DNA of 64,000 bases. It comes from Trebouxia sp. TZW2008 (Eukaryota; Chlorophyta; Trebouxiophyceae; Trebouxiales; Trebouxiaceae). Where the stretch lies: the NCBI GenBank assembly GCA_002118135.1, contig BDIU01000177.1, positions 1 to 64,000 on the forward strand, read 5' to 3'. The position numbers and the translations under genes are program-made. Shown here piece by piece: positions 21,901-33,600 of the stretch (position 1 is its first letter; each line of letters starts with the position of its first letter). The notes below the pieces were generated by a model. That model did not search any database. It was not told the origin of the DNA and was given only the letters and a program-made list of their open reading frames with translations.

Positions 21901-24900
21901 CCAGATGCAAACCACAGGCAGCCTTTGCAGATTGTCATGCAGTTGCTTATTGTCGCTCAATCATAAGACAACATCGGATTGTAACTGCAGGTGACCGGTG
22001 CACAAGCTGAGGACGATTGAGACATCCCCAACAGCCAGATTCGGCGCATCACAGCCAAGCAACTGTTGGACATTAATGACAGAGCTGTCATGCATGTACA
22101 TTTTGTCACTGTTTGAGACTTACTCTCAGCTTGGTTTTTTGCAGGTTGGCTAGTGCACCAGCCAGTGACTAGCCAGACATCCCCAACAGCCACATTTGCC
22201 ACGCATCATAGCCAAGCGACTGTTGGAGTCTGATGGCTGTTTTGCTGTTGCTTCTGGGCACAAGCTCACAACTGACCATCAGCTTGTCTGTGCAGGTGAC
22301 CAGTGCACAAGCCGAGGACTACTCAGACATCCCTAACAGCCAGATTCGGCGCATCACAGCCAAGCGACTGTTGGAGTCCAAGCAGACGGTGCCTCATTAC
22401 TACCTCACCATCGACTGCCGAGTTGACAAACTGGTGCAGCTGAGGCAGCAGCTGAACGCAGGCCTTGCCAAAGATGGCAAGAAGTTGTCCGTCAATGACT
22501 TTGTCATCAAGGCTAGCGCCCAGGCAAGTCTCCATCGTCATCATCATCGTCAGCAGCAAAAATCCAGCGATGCATTTTGGGCGGTTTACTGTACAGCAGC
22601 AGAGCTGTGAATGATGGCTCCACATTGTCGTAGCGCTGACAGAAAGCAGTGCTGAGTCTCCAATCCTGTATATGGCACTGATGTTGCCTATTTGCGATAC
22701 TTTGAAGCTGTGGCTTTGCTCAAATAAAGTGTGTAAGCAGTCCCAAGCACTATTTTGGGCATTGTTAGTCACCACCATTGGCCATTGACAAGTCTGTAGG
22801 TTTCCACTCTGGTCATCAAATGATTCAGAGGGGTTGACAACCTCCTGAGGATGGATCTGCAATGCCTGTCAATATCTTATGGAGTCATGAGCTTGTTTCG
22901 ATATTCAATAACAGGTGATTTGTTAATGTTGATTGGGCATTTCACTGAAACAACACTGTCAGTGACTGCTCTCGCTGGCTCTGGAGATGGTGCCGGGTGT
23001 GAATGCTTCAGGCATGGCATTCTTTTTTGCAATACCACAACATCGAAATCCAGAAGAGCAGTTACTCAATGGTGAACTAAGTATCCCAAAGTTGAAAAGT
23101 AGTCAGCGAATCAATGTTGTTAGTGATTGCTTTTGCAGGCTCTAAAGAGAATGCCAGGTGTGAATGCTTCCTTGCACGGCGCTTGTATTGGACAACACCA
23201 CAACATTGACATCAGCATAGCAGTCCAGACTCTCAGTTGCTCTGTGGTAAATGAATTTCCCCAAAATTGAACAATAGCCAACAAACCAACATGTTTAGTG
23301 ATTGCTTTTGCAGGCTCTGAAGAAGGTGCCAGGTGTGAACGCGTCCTAGCATGACACCTTCATCAGACAATTCTCCAACACAAACAATCAGCATAGCAAG
23401 CCAGATGCTCAGCGGCTTAGTGGTCACTTAACCATCCCAAAGTTGAATTGTAATCAAGGAATCAACACTGCCAGTGACTGCCTTTGCAGGCTCTGAAGAA
23501 GGTGCCAGGTGTGAATGCTTCCTGGCATGGCGACTTCATCAGGCAATACCACAACATCGACATCAGTATAGCAGTCCAGACTCCCAGCGGCTTGATGGTC
23601 CCTGTGGTCAAGGATTCTGACTCCTTGGGTTTGACAGACATTGGGGCAGCTGTCAAAGCGCTTGCTGGGAAGGCAAGCATCACAGCTTTGTCTTGCATAG
23701 TTTTTCTTTGCAATGACTGCATTGCTTTTCAAAAGAATCGTCTTCCCACGGACGTGTGCTCACTCAGAGACACCACTGCAGTCAGAGCGCAATGACTGGT
23801 TCTGATCTGCCTTGTCCTTACATTAGAATGTCTTTATGTCAAGTTTCCTTATAGGAAAACTTCGCATTAGCTTGATTCATGGGCTGCTGCCGCTAACAGA
23901 GGGTCCTGTCCAGATGCCTTACGGCATAGATGTTGCTGTCTTTTTTTGTGCAGCTTGACTGTGTTCTTGATGGACTCCCTGGCTAGGTATGCTTTGTGCA
24001 TCTTGCCAAAAACAAGTCCATCTGCCAGACCCGCTGTTTGTTTCAGCATCTCGTTCGTGAGTTTTTCTGTGCTGCAGATCAGTGCACAGAACCATACATG
24101 ATACCCAATACGCAGTGCTTGATATACCTCATCCAGGCCTAGTTCAAGCACCTATCATTGGGCCTTATTGTGGGTTTAAAACTGAACCAAAATTCTGCTG
24201 TTTATACTCCTGCAGCAATTGCCGCATGTTGCCATTTATTGTCATATTTGTCTTGCCTGTTTACCTTCCTTGTAGTTGGTACGTTGAGTAGGCAGATCAC
24301 AAGTGGCGACGCGTCAGCGTTCCGTAGGACATGATCTTGCTTGATATGGCTCCATGAGCTTGGATGGTCAGGAAAAGTAGCGGAAAACCGTTTCTTGAAT
24401 TTTCAGGCCAAGGAAGGAAAACTTTCGCCAGATGAGATGGCGGGGGGCACCTTTACCATTTCTAACCTGGGCATGTACAAAGTCGACAACTTTTCAGCTG
24501 TCATCAATCCTCCACAGGTAAGCTTCAAGTTCATGTGCAATGTGGCATGCGGTTAAAACCGCTCAAAGTGCAATTGTAGCGCCAAGCTCCATAAGCACGC
24601 TAAACGGCAATCTGGCGAGGTGTAGAACATATGTGCTATCTGACTGCACGAGCACTGCCCACTCTCAATACATTTCTTCAAAGCAATGGACGACTGAGTT
24701 GGGCAAGCACTGTTGTGGCCATGTCAAGCTATCAAAAACATGATCATGTACTGCCTAGAAACAAGACATAACTTGTGAGATGTGACCTGTGCGGTGTGGG
24801 TTGGTTGGTCGGTTGGCTGGCTGGCTAGCTGGCTGGTTGGTTGGCTGGTTGGCCGGCTGGTTGGCTGGTCGGCTGGTTGGCTGGCTGGTCGGTTGATGGG

Positions 24901-25318
24901 TTGACTGACTGGCTGGCTGACACTCTTTCTGTGTGCATGAAAAGCTGATGTGTCGCTCAGTTGTAAACTGTCCACTGACTAGCACTGACTACGATGAACA
25001 AAGACTCACAAGACAAGTATGACAAGCAACCTCGGCAATATGCAGCAATCTCTCTATGCGTGAGCTCTTTGTATGCATGCGGTCTTTCAATGCAACAGCG
25101 TTTTGTAAACGTGAAGTGTGGCCATACAGGCAGCTATCTTGGCAGTTGGAGGCAACAGCAAACGGGTGGTAGTTGGCGCTAGTGGCCAATTTGAGGAGGG
25201 AACCATCATGTCGGTGACATTGAGCTGTGACCACAGAGTGGTTGATGGAGCCATGGGTGCTCAATGGCTGCAAGCTTTCCGAGGCTACATAGAAGACCCT
25301 GTCAGCATGCTGTTATGA
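15995..25318 (+). CDS. Dihydrolipoyllysine acetyltransferase, E2 of mitochondrial pyruvate dehydrogenase
   Basis: E2 transfers acetyl groups from E1 via lipoyl-lysine to CoA. Twelve exons join in phase to 613 aa: 15995-16099, 16526-16606, 16879-16998, 17318-17573, 17935-18014, 18334-18447, 18732-18909, 21333-21529, 22296-22523, 23490-23672, 24407-24517, 25130-25318. Two lipoyl domains ([10 protein letters not shown]...IETDK) are each split right after the lipoylated Lys codon, at 16604-16606 and 18012-18014. A Gly/Ala-rich linker (exon 4) and a Pro/Gln-rich linker (exon 7) follow. The E1/E3-binding domain has [16 protein letters not shown]...GPEGRI. The catalytic core ends with [12 protein letters not shown], which holds the active-site His. 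Introns 9 and 10 have GC donors. The first Met is tentative: an upstream exon with a fuller presequence may exist, since the frame stays open to 15908. Introns contain decayed copies of neighbouring exons. Confidence 0.93.
18622..19476 (+). repeat. Decayed copies of E2 linker exon (exon 7) and neighbours
   Basis: About 18622-18668 repeats the start of exon 7 (tgacttcacag.agaggacgcaaaggtg), before the real exon at 18732. About 19060-19100 and 19436-19476 repeat its Gln/Pro-rich CAG tract. About 19330-19360 reads DAQKLISDK, matching the QKLISDG end of the binding domain in exon 8. These copies lack consistent splice signals or phase. Confidence 0.6.
20031..20740. repeat. Four-copy minisatellite, unit 173-192 bp, in intron 7 of the PDH E2 gene
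   Basis: Units start with tctgctgcacacc (tctactgcacacc in the last) at 20031, 20204, 20396 and 20570. Each contains 'caagcagca.tgtga', 'gtagtcagctgtgg' and 'agctttcttgcaaaag'. The copies differ at a few percent to about 15 percent of positions by eye. The minus-strand open frames through it are repeats of one 50-60-residue pattern and are not taken as coding. Confidence 0.85.
21123..21225 (+). repeat. Decayed copy of the E1/E3-binding-domain exon of PDH E2
   Basis: The segment 'cacatcagctaggccactgc' and the following bases to 'agctcatctcagag' match exon 8 (about 21388-21465) with scattered substitutions. It lies about 270 bp upstream of the real exon. It has no good acceptor. Confidence 0.65.
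21990..22235 (+). repeat. Two decayed copies of PDH E2 exon 9
   Basis: Copies at about 21988-22075 and 22142-22232 keep the tgcag acceptor context and 'agacatccccaacagcca'. The first has an in-frame TGA after the GAGGACGAT codons and both lose similarity after the gene's 'ctgttgga' point. The real exon is at 22296-22523, so the spacing is about 150 bp. Confidence 0.75.
22975..23440 (+). repeat. Three decayed copies of PDH E2 exon 10
   Basis: Copies begin near 22975, 23138 and 23313. Each starts with a form of 'ggctctgaagaaggtgccag' and two retain the 'ttgcag' acceptor. The real exon begins at 23490, so the spacing is 160-177 bp. Substitutions and short losses disrupt the reading frame in all three. 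Confidence 0.8.
24797..24925. repeat. (GGYT)n tetranucleotide-type microsatellite
   Basis: This is a run of ggtt/ggct/ggtc units in the last intron of the PDH E2 gene. On the minus strand it reads as Gln-Pro-Thr/Ser repeats, giving spurious ORFs. Confidence 0.9.
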
Positions 25319-26116
25319 CTTGTGTAACTGAGCGCCTGATTGCGATTGCATTACGCAGCCCTCTCACAAGTTTTAGGCAATTGAGAATGCTGCGATGCAA
25401 CACAAGTTTTCAAGCAAGATCAAAGTCTGTGATGGTCCCGCCGTTGCAAATGTCCAGAGTGCAGTTGCTGCTCACGCCTCACATGAAGCTCTGCAGCTGT
25501 CAGCCTTCTGCCTTCTCAGTCAGACTCTGATCATGCATGAACTCTAACGTGGAGCCTGATGACTATGCACAGCTGCTGTGTGTCAATGGCCGGTCCTGTT
25601 CAGCTTGCATTGCTATCAAGGCTGATCTTTTGGCAGACCATGTGATGCGATGTTAAATTTTGCAATCATCATGTTGCATCTCAGTCAGTCCAACAAGAGT
25701 GACCTCCCAGACGAGGGTCAATAGCGTGACATGCATACTTTCTGAGGCTGCAGAACATTATTGGCGTAGAGCCACAGGCATTTCACGTTGATCAAACGTG
25801 AGCATCTCACGAAAAGCAATCATGCTGTGTTAGCTCTGCTATCAGTGTCCCAGTCTATGCTTGCATTGGAGCACACTTCGCCAATGCAGTGCAGGCGCTG
25901 CAATGCTTGGCCTTCAAACTTTCTTGAATTGCAAAGGAGCTGTTCTGTTTGATGTTGCCACATTTTTTGGTTTCACCTGCAGTCTGCTGCTTCACATGCG
26001 ACAAACAATCTTGGAGCCCTGATAATGCAGCAAGCAATCGCTTTTCACAAAAGCCTGTCCGTTAGCGCCGAAATTCTGCACCCGACATCTGTCACGTTGA
26101 GCAGAGACAAACCGTG
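25319..26116. other. Intergenic between PDH E2 and the RAP-domain gene
   Basis: No gene is seen. A TGTAA, the usual chlorophyte polyadenylation signal, occurs at about 25323 just after the E2 stop. The last 70 bp before 26117 are CpG-richer and probably belong to the promoter of the next gene. Confidence 0.4.
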
Positions 26117-28558
26117 ATGTGTGCCTACACGCAGCTCAGCTGGGGTCGTGCCAGCCCTGTGCCCAACCGTTCAAGCCCGAGATCAGAGTACCACTCTCGT
26201 TTCATCCGAGATGCTGGCTCAGCAGACTCCGCACAGTAAGAGCTATCCTCCAACGATGTTTTTGCTTCATGTGACGTATCCACAACCTGTGTCGTTTGAA
26301 GTCCGTGTTTGACAGGCCTGCAGACGCTTCGGACCCTAGCTCGGTTGTACGGCCACAGCCAAAGCCCGCACATCCTGTCAAGCAGGGGCTCTTATGGACA
26401 GCAGAGGAGAAGTTGAGCTCAGAGCAGTTGGTACGTTCGGTGCCGCGAATGCACGAGCAGCTAACTGCTCTCAAGCTGGTTATCAAAACGACACCTGCAT
26501 GTTTTGCCATAGGCCAGGTGCAGGTGGGGACAGGTCAGCAGCAGGGACACACAAACAATCAAAGCAGACCAGACCACAAGGTGCGCCCTGAATTTGTGCA
26601 ACAGCATGCAACTGCTCCATTTCGATTGTCATGGACCATTGCTGACATGCTGCAGTTGTGCCAGGAAATGATATGCACTGTGGCAAGCTGTACCATGAAG
26701 CAATATGTGAATTGTCATGTTGTTCTTCAGGGCAAATACATGAAGCGTTTCAATTCTGCGCCCCAGCTGATCATGATCCCTGATGCATATCGACGTGCAT
26801 GCAAGGATGTCAAAACTGGGAATGTACGTGACATCATGGAGCATTACTTCAGCCTTGTTGATGGACATTTCAAAGCCACTGACCGACAAATGGACTTCAA
26901 GCACGTCGACGGAGCACTGTACGGCACGGTAAAGATTTGGGAGTCTGTCCAGTCTGAGCATATAATCTATCCTGATGACCAGCTACCCCCAAAGCTGCAG
27001 GCCTTCTTGCTCAGAATGCTCACCAGGGTGCAATGTGTCCTGCCAAACATGGATTGCAGAGGAGTCAGCAGTGCCTACTGGTCCTTTGCCAAGCTGGACA
27101 TCAATCCTGACTCTTTGCGACCTAGCATCACAGACCGTTTGGCAGAACAGTATATGCAAGACATCAGAGCTAGCGATGGTGGAAGTCATGCAAAAATGCT
27201 ACTTGCATGTGCAAAGCTTCAATTGAACCCTTGTCAGGGCAGGTTGTTTGGGGCAATCTTGTTGTGCCTCAGACAAACGGAGTTTGCAGAATGCGACTCT
27301 TGGAGCCTAGCCAACATTATACACAGTGTGGCCAAACTGCCAGCAGCTCAGCCGTCCAGTCAATTTTGGAATGAGCACTTTTCTCGCTTCTGTTTGCTGG
27401 TCAAAAGTTCCAGCAGGATTGAGCGCCCCAATGCTCAAGCGGTAGCAAATGTCGCATGGGCCCTAGCGCAGCTGCAGCATGCAGCCTCGCCAGACATGCT
27501 GGACGTCATTTGTGGCCACTTTCTTGAGCTGCTTCACTCCCCTGCCAAGCTTCAGCGACCTAATGCCCAGGCCATAGCGATTTTGGCATGGGCTCTACAG
27601 CGCTTCAAGCATCATTTTCCACCAGCATTGGCTTCAGCCATGATCAACAGAATGCTTGCTCTATGCCAGATCGTCGGGCAGCAACCAAACTCACAACACA
27701 TCAGCAACTTCTTGCTTGCCAGTGCTCAGCTTTGATTCACCATGACAGCCGATGAGGCAAACATCTTGCTGAACCATCTGCTCAACCAAGACACAGCAAA
27801 CACACAACAGCTGGCAAACTCAGCGTGGAGTCTGGCTGCTTTAGGGTTTCTGCAGCTTGACACCTTTGCAGAGCTGTATCCCGCTTGGTGGCAATGTCTA
27901 GACCACTCATAAGACCTCAACTACAACAGGTATATCAAGCTCTGGACAGGCCGCAGCCCCCATCAAATGCAGCACCACAGCATCACAAGGCTTGGTCTGA
28001 TGCAGAGGCTCAGTTGCAGGCTCTGGGACCTTGGCCACGTTTTCAAGAGACAAGAGTCCCTGATGTGTTCCTTGCTTCTTTGCATCAGCTGGGCTTACGT
28101 CACAAAGCTCCAGCTACGGTCGGGAGCTACTCAGTCGCAGCTGTCATTCAGCCGCAAATCAGCACGCTCAGTCCCATTATAGTCTCGATCAAAGTTGAAG
28201 ATTGCTTTACAAATCAACCTACAAGGTAGGCACTTGTGCTTGCAGCGCTGCTACACACCTGCATACACCTGAAGTTCAGTTTGCACACAGAACCAATGTA
28301 TCATCGTACCCCGCTCATGGGTTTTGCAACGGGCTAAAGCATTGAGACATTGGGTGGTACCTGCTCATGCTAAACAAATGCTTACCAGACAATGCCTCAA
28401 TCCTTCTCCATGCACAGGCCCTCAGATGTGTGCCGTTGCAAATGATGTTGATGTGCAAGTGTTGTGCGGCTTGCAGATTGATGGGACGGGCAGTGTTCCG
28501 TAGGCAGCTGCTTTCACAGGAGGGCATTGTGGTTGACATACCTCAGCCTGTTGTGTAG
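26117..28558 (+). pseudogene. RAP-domain protein with OPR-like helical repeats (frame broken twice)
   Basis: Exon 1 (26117-26235) joins in phase to exon 2 (26316-28225), and the last exon (28477-28558) joins in phase 2. The middle has repeated helical units with the signature NAQA(V/I)A..AWAL (about 27430-27600) and NTQQLANSAWSLAALG (about 27805-27845), as in Tbc2/OPR-type organelle RNA-binding proteins of green algae. The C-terminus (SIKVEDCF...GRAVFRRQLLSQEGIVVDIP) fits a RAP domain. The long frame ends in TGA at 27733-27735, yet homologous-looking repeat continues in the same frame to 27912. The RAP part is then in the -1 frame, so a frameshift lies near 27900. This could be a recent pseudogene, an inactive allele or a sequence error. 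Its role would be organelle RNA stability or translation. Confidence 0.65.
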
Positions 28559-30699
28559 TTGCAAGCTGCTGCTGGAGGAAGCTTGGAGTCCTACTCTGTC
28601 CGGCAGTGATTGTTGGCTGACACGCAAGTAAGCATTTGAATGCAGTAAGGTGTCTGTTGGCTGTCCCACATGGATTGGCTTTGGAGCTTGCTGAAATGAA
28701 AATTGTTGACTGCTTCAGCTGTCCTGTGTTGCCCATCACAGCCCTTTAAACACATCAGCAGCATGTAGCAGTTGTCTGTCCTGCCCTCCAATCGTCTACA
28801 AAGCCATTTGCATCAATGACTCTCCCAGTGTTTTCCTGTTGTAACAATATGTCCAGGCCATACAGCTCCGATGCCACACGACACTGACATCGAGATCAGC
28901 TGAGAAAAAATTGCCTGTCATCTTGAGACAAAATTGCTTGCTGAACGCACAGCATGCCAGCTTATGTGTCCTCATGATCGTGCGTTCGATCTCAACTTGG
29001 CACCACTGCAACCGATATGAGATTACTTTTGCATCAACTTGCAGTTTGATGGCCTGGTCAGCATTCTGCCGACAGCTGCTTTTGCAACATCATTTTTTAT
29101 TATCAGATTAGAAAGATATGTTGTGGGTTATGCTAAGTGCTTGGCATAGTGCCAGAACTGCAAGTTGCAAGCTGCTGGAGAAAACTGGACACTTGTCGGA
29201 GAAATAGATGTACAGATAGATGTTCAAATAGCTGATGCAATTCCAACTCAGGAGACAGCCATGTAATGCAGCACGAGGTCAGCGGCTTTTCTACTGCGAC
29301 TATATCAAACGTGCTTGAAACACAGGGGAGCAAAATGCATGTTCATTGACATTAATACCGTTGAAAGCCAACGTATGTTGAGACCGCTTTTGCCTAGCAT
29401 AGACAGGCTGATGTTGTTAAGGCATGTGATTACCTATTGCTCTCCATGTTCATGCAAATGGGTTTCTTGTGCATGCAGCATTTTGCGCTACTAGAGATTC
29501 GTTCAAGAGCACAGGAGTAGACAGGTGGGAGGAGGTGGCCGAGAAGGGGTCCAATACACTACCAAAGGTCTGCAGGTCATGACTTTTGGGATGCATGCCT
29601 GACTGGCATCTTGCTCAACATTGCCTTACAGGATTTCATTTACATCAATTGGTTCTCACTTTTGAACCGTTGCCTCTGTCCGTCGGAATGTGCTTGAGAA
29701 CACCTTCGACACAGACCATTGATTTATCGGAGCGAGTGAGCGAGGTGCTTGAACAGCTTATAAGTATAAACAATAAATTACTTCATGAAGAGTCCTCATC
29801 TGTGTTGTCCATCTGTCTCACTACCAGTTTGTCTGTTTCGTTATATGACTATCAACTTTTGTCAAGACTGACGTCAGCTCATGCAAGAAAGTCTGGTCTT
29901 TCAATATGAATGTGACTAAGGTCAGAATCAATCATTCAATGCTACCTCAGGTGCTATAGCTAATTAGCTTATAAGCTCTTTGTCAACATGTACATGGGTC
30001 TGGAGTCGCACTGACATACCTTGCAGAGAGATGGGGCTTTGGTGGTCTGCCAACAGAAGTTGTCCCTTGGGTGCACATGAGATGGCTTCAAAGCTGTGAT
30101 TCTGATGGTCAACTTCATGAACACTTGCTGAAGTCCAGGTTCAAGCTTGTCATGAGTCATAAGATTGTACCAACAAACAAGCTGATTGTCAACTTGGACA
30201 GAGTTGGCTGAAAGTTTTCATATACAAAATCTTGCCTTATAAAACCCTTGTAGATTGTTGTCAATCGAGGACTCTGCTGCCATTTGAGGCAACGGGTATC
30301 ATGTCCATGAGCTATGCCCATGTGTGCATGGTGAGCTCAGGCACTCAGAGAATGTATGCATATGGCTTCAATGTAAAGTAAGACGGTAATGCGCGATGAC
30401 AGGGCATGACAGAAACTTAGGTCTGCCGAAGTTGCAGCACGCTTGCTCCTGTACACATATTGGATGACATGTTACAATACGCCATTGACAAAAAACGGCA
30501 GTAATACGGGTGTGAAACGCATGTTGCTTTCATCAGTCGCCCAAAGCTACATCTGCTTGGTCACAGAACTCGATGTGATCATGGATTGCTGATTTTGATG
30601 ATTTATTTATAAGCTTGCCCCAAGGGCATTTGACAAATGACATATGACGTCAATGTGCCCACATGATGGACATTAATGAATATTCATGTCACAACATCT
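28559..30699. other. Intergenic stretch with decayed copies of the RAP last exon
   Basis: About 29038-29095 (CSLMAWSAFCRQLLLQ) is a decayed copy of the RAP-domain exon at 28477-28558, and about 29140-29180 resembles the sequence just after its stop codon. The rest, to the SKI2 stop at 30700, has only unsupported open frames. No RNA gene was recognised. Confidence 0.45.
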
Positions 30700-33600
30700 T
30701 CATGCCACATACAAACTGGCAGCAAAAATGACATCTCGCTTGATAGCAGCTGAAGCTTGCTCCATCATTTGGAACAATTGAGTGTTGCCCATGACTCTGG
30801 CAGCATCCCTAAATTCTCTGCAGACCTCATCCAGCCGCACAATTGTGCGCACAATGCTCCCCTCCATCACGTCTGTCAGCTCGCAAATCTCCTCAAACGG
30901 TGTCCCCTTGGCCCATTCATACACAACCTGCGTCACAGCCATGCCAATGCTGAACTTGGTCAAAGAGCAGTTTCAAGCCATATTTGTACGTGTGCAGATG
31001 CAGCATGTATATGCACGTGAGTCCCATATTTGTGTGTGACAAAACACACACTTCTGTGTGCCCTGAATGTCCAACATGCCGTTGCAAGCCAATCAAGTGT
31101 TGCAAATCCTAGAGATTGCATTGTGAGCTGCCAGTTGAATGGCATGCTAGGTTCGATGTTATGGCAATGCCATTTGCAGCTGGCTTCCTCCGTGAAATTC
31201 CCTTTGTGGACCTTGCAGGGTTGCTCACTATGCTATGGACTTGATTTTGCATTGCTGCTGCACCTTGCCATCCACAGGACATGCAACCAAGAAGCTGCCA
31301 TAAGCAGCTGATCACCTCCATGAGACCCCATTTGAGAACGTTGCGGGCGTACTCAGCCGGCAAGATGTCCAACCCGCACTGCTGTTGCACCTTGCCTGCT
31401 TGCTCCGTCAAAGCCACCACTGTTTCCCGGGCTTCTGCCAAGGCTGGTGTGGCTGCTGCTGCTTCAACATCACTCTTCTCCTGCACAGAAAACGGAAGGA
31501 GGTTGCTTGAGGACACAAAACGGCTGAGTCAAGTTGAATGTCAACGATAGTGAGATAAATGTTTTCTGCAAAGTCTCACATAGGAGCACTGTTCTTTCTC
31601 GGACCTGCTGATGTGGCTGCTGCTGCTTCCACAACACTCTTCTCCTGCGTGAAGAAAACAAGGGGCAGTCAGACCACAGTTGTAGGTCAGGAGTGTGAGG
31701 CATCATACTGGGCCACCACTGTCTCTCAGGCTTCTCATAAGACTGAAGCGGCTGCTACTGCCTGTGCATGACCAACAGGAGCAAGTGAGGCAATCGCTGT
31801 GCTGTGCTGTGCTGTGCTGTGCTGTGCTGTGCTGTGCTGTGCTGTGCTGTGCTGCAATGCTGTGCAATTCGATACGATACGATACGGTACAGGATGATAT
31901 GACACAAGTACAAATACAAATACTATTCTTTAGCATACCAATTCACTACAGTGTAATACACTTATAAGGGCAGCTCACCTGGAAGACCAAGGCTGACAAC
32001 ACCGCCACAGCTTCTTCAGGCGTGAGCTGAGTCAGCACTCCGCCAAAGATCAGCTCAGTGCTCGCCAGCTCATCCCCTGAGTTGATCTCACATGCAACTC
32101 TACCCTGCAAATCACACTCAGGTCTCACATGCAACCCTATCCGGCAAAAAAATGGTATGATGCAGAACAGAACAAAAATAGGGTCTCATCGCCACAAACT
32201 TGTGCTGAAGCTAAGTGCTCACCAGCTTGTCTCCTAAGTTCATCTCACATGCAACTATACCCTGTACAACACACCCGTCAACTGGTACGATGCAATTGAG
32301 CCAGTAGGCTCCATTTGCAGACCAGGTGTAGTGACTGCACTGACCGTTTCTGATGGCAAAGCAAGTCCAAAAATCAATGCAATACACTCAAGTGAACAAG
32401 TTTAAAGGCAGCTGTCACGATCGACCCTTGGAAAGTCTTGTCAGCTGCAACGAGTCAAGCCGCTCCAGACGGGGAGTGATAGACTAAAAATGTTGCATCG
32501 TTTGACAAGCCAACAAGTCTGGTTGCATATTTGGCACTAACCTTGTGCTGTACAGTATTGTCAGCTGCAACAAACTCAAGCTGCTTCAACAATTCCCTTC
32601 TCTGTTGCATACTTTGTCAGCTACAATGTAGTCAAGCTGTTTCAGCGCTAACCTGGAATTAAACAGTGTTGTCAGCTGCCATATACTCAAGCCGACAAGT
32701 CAGATTGGGTGTGGAAATACTGACCTTGAGTTGCACAGTATTGTCAGCTGCAATATACTCAAGCTGCTTCAACACTTCCACTCGCTGTTGAAAGTCCGGC
32801 ATCTGTTGTAGGTTGGCATCGCTGACTTGGTGAGCAAGGGCTCTTAGCCGGCTCTCTAATAGCCCTTGACTGCGCACAAGAGCATACATCTCCCCTAAAG
32901 CTGGATCTCTGTGACATCCCATACTTGCCCTCAGCTGCATGTCACACAGAGAGATTGATACTGTACTCCTGCATTGAAGATCACGTGTTGCAGTATATGT
33001 GAGAGCTCACAACAAGCGCGTGCTTTGATTTGTCTTGACTTGGTGAGCAAGGGCTCTGAGCCAACTCTCCAACAGCCATTGGCTACGTACAAGGGCATAC
33101 ATTTCACCCAGTGCTGAATCTCTATAACACCTCATACTTGCTCGCAACTGCATGTCACACACAGACATGCTTGTCTTGCTGAGCGTCATGCATGTATGGC
33201 ATTACAACAAAGCCCAAATCAGAGCTGAAGACCAGCGTTTGACGCTTGCTGCTTTAGTTCATGCTTTCAAAGCTTTTGACGGGGCACCAGAGCACGCAAG
33301 TTCCCTCATGCTGGATCTCTGTGACACCCCATACTTAGTGTGAATCGCACATTGGACACATGCACATGTGTCGTGCATCCTTGGCATGAGTCTTTTACAC
33401 ACGCTGGTGTGGTTTGTCACAGCGTAGCCCTTTAGCACTTCTTAACTGCGCACTAAGAATACATCTCCACTGGTATAGGATCTCTGTGACAGTGCACACT
33501 TCGCCTCAAAGGCATGTCAGACACAACATATGTGTCATGCATCCGGAATACTAGCAGTTTGGCCACCTGCTGAGGTGATCACTCACAGCCTGGCTCTTTA

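Noticed and set aside
24724..24985. Gln-Pro-Thr-Ser repeat proteins on the minus strand
   Set aside because: Translation of the GGYT microsatellite in the last PDH E2 intron.
7392..27735. Reassignment of TGA as a sense codon, from in-frame TGAs in two genes
   Set aside because: TGA is the natural stop of the PDH E2 and SKI2 genes, so the internal TGAs are better explained as lesions, unseen introns or errors.
29586..29909. 107-codon plus-strand ORF between the RAP gene and SKI2
   Set aside because: No recognisable motif, no splice context and composition like the surrounding non-coding DNA.
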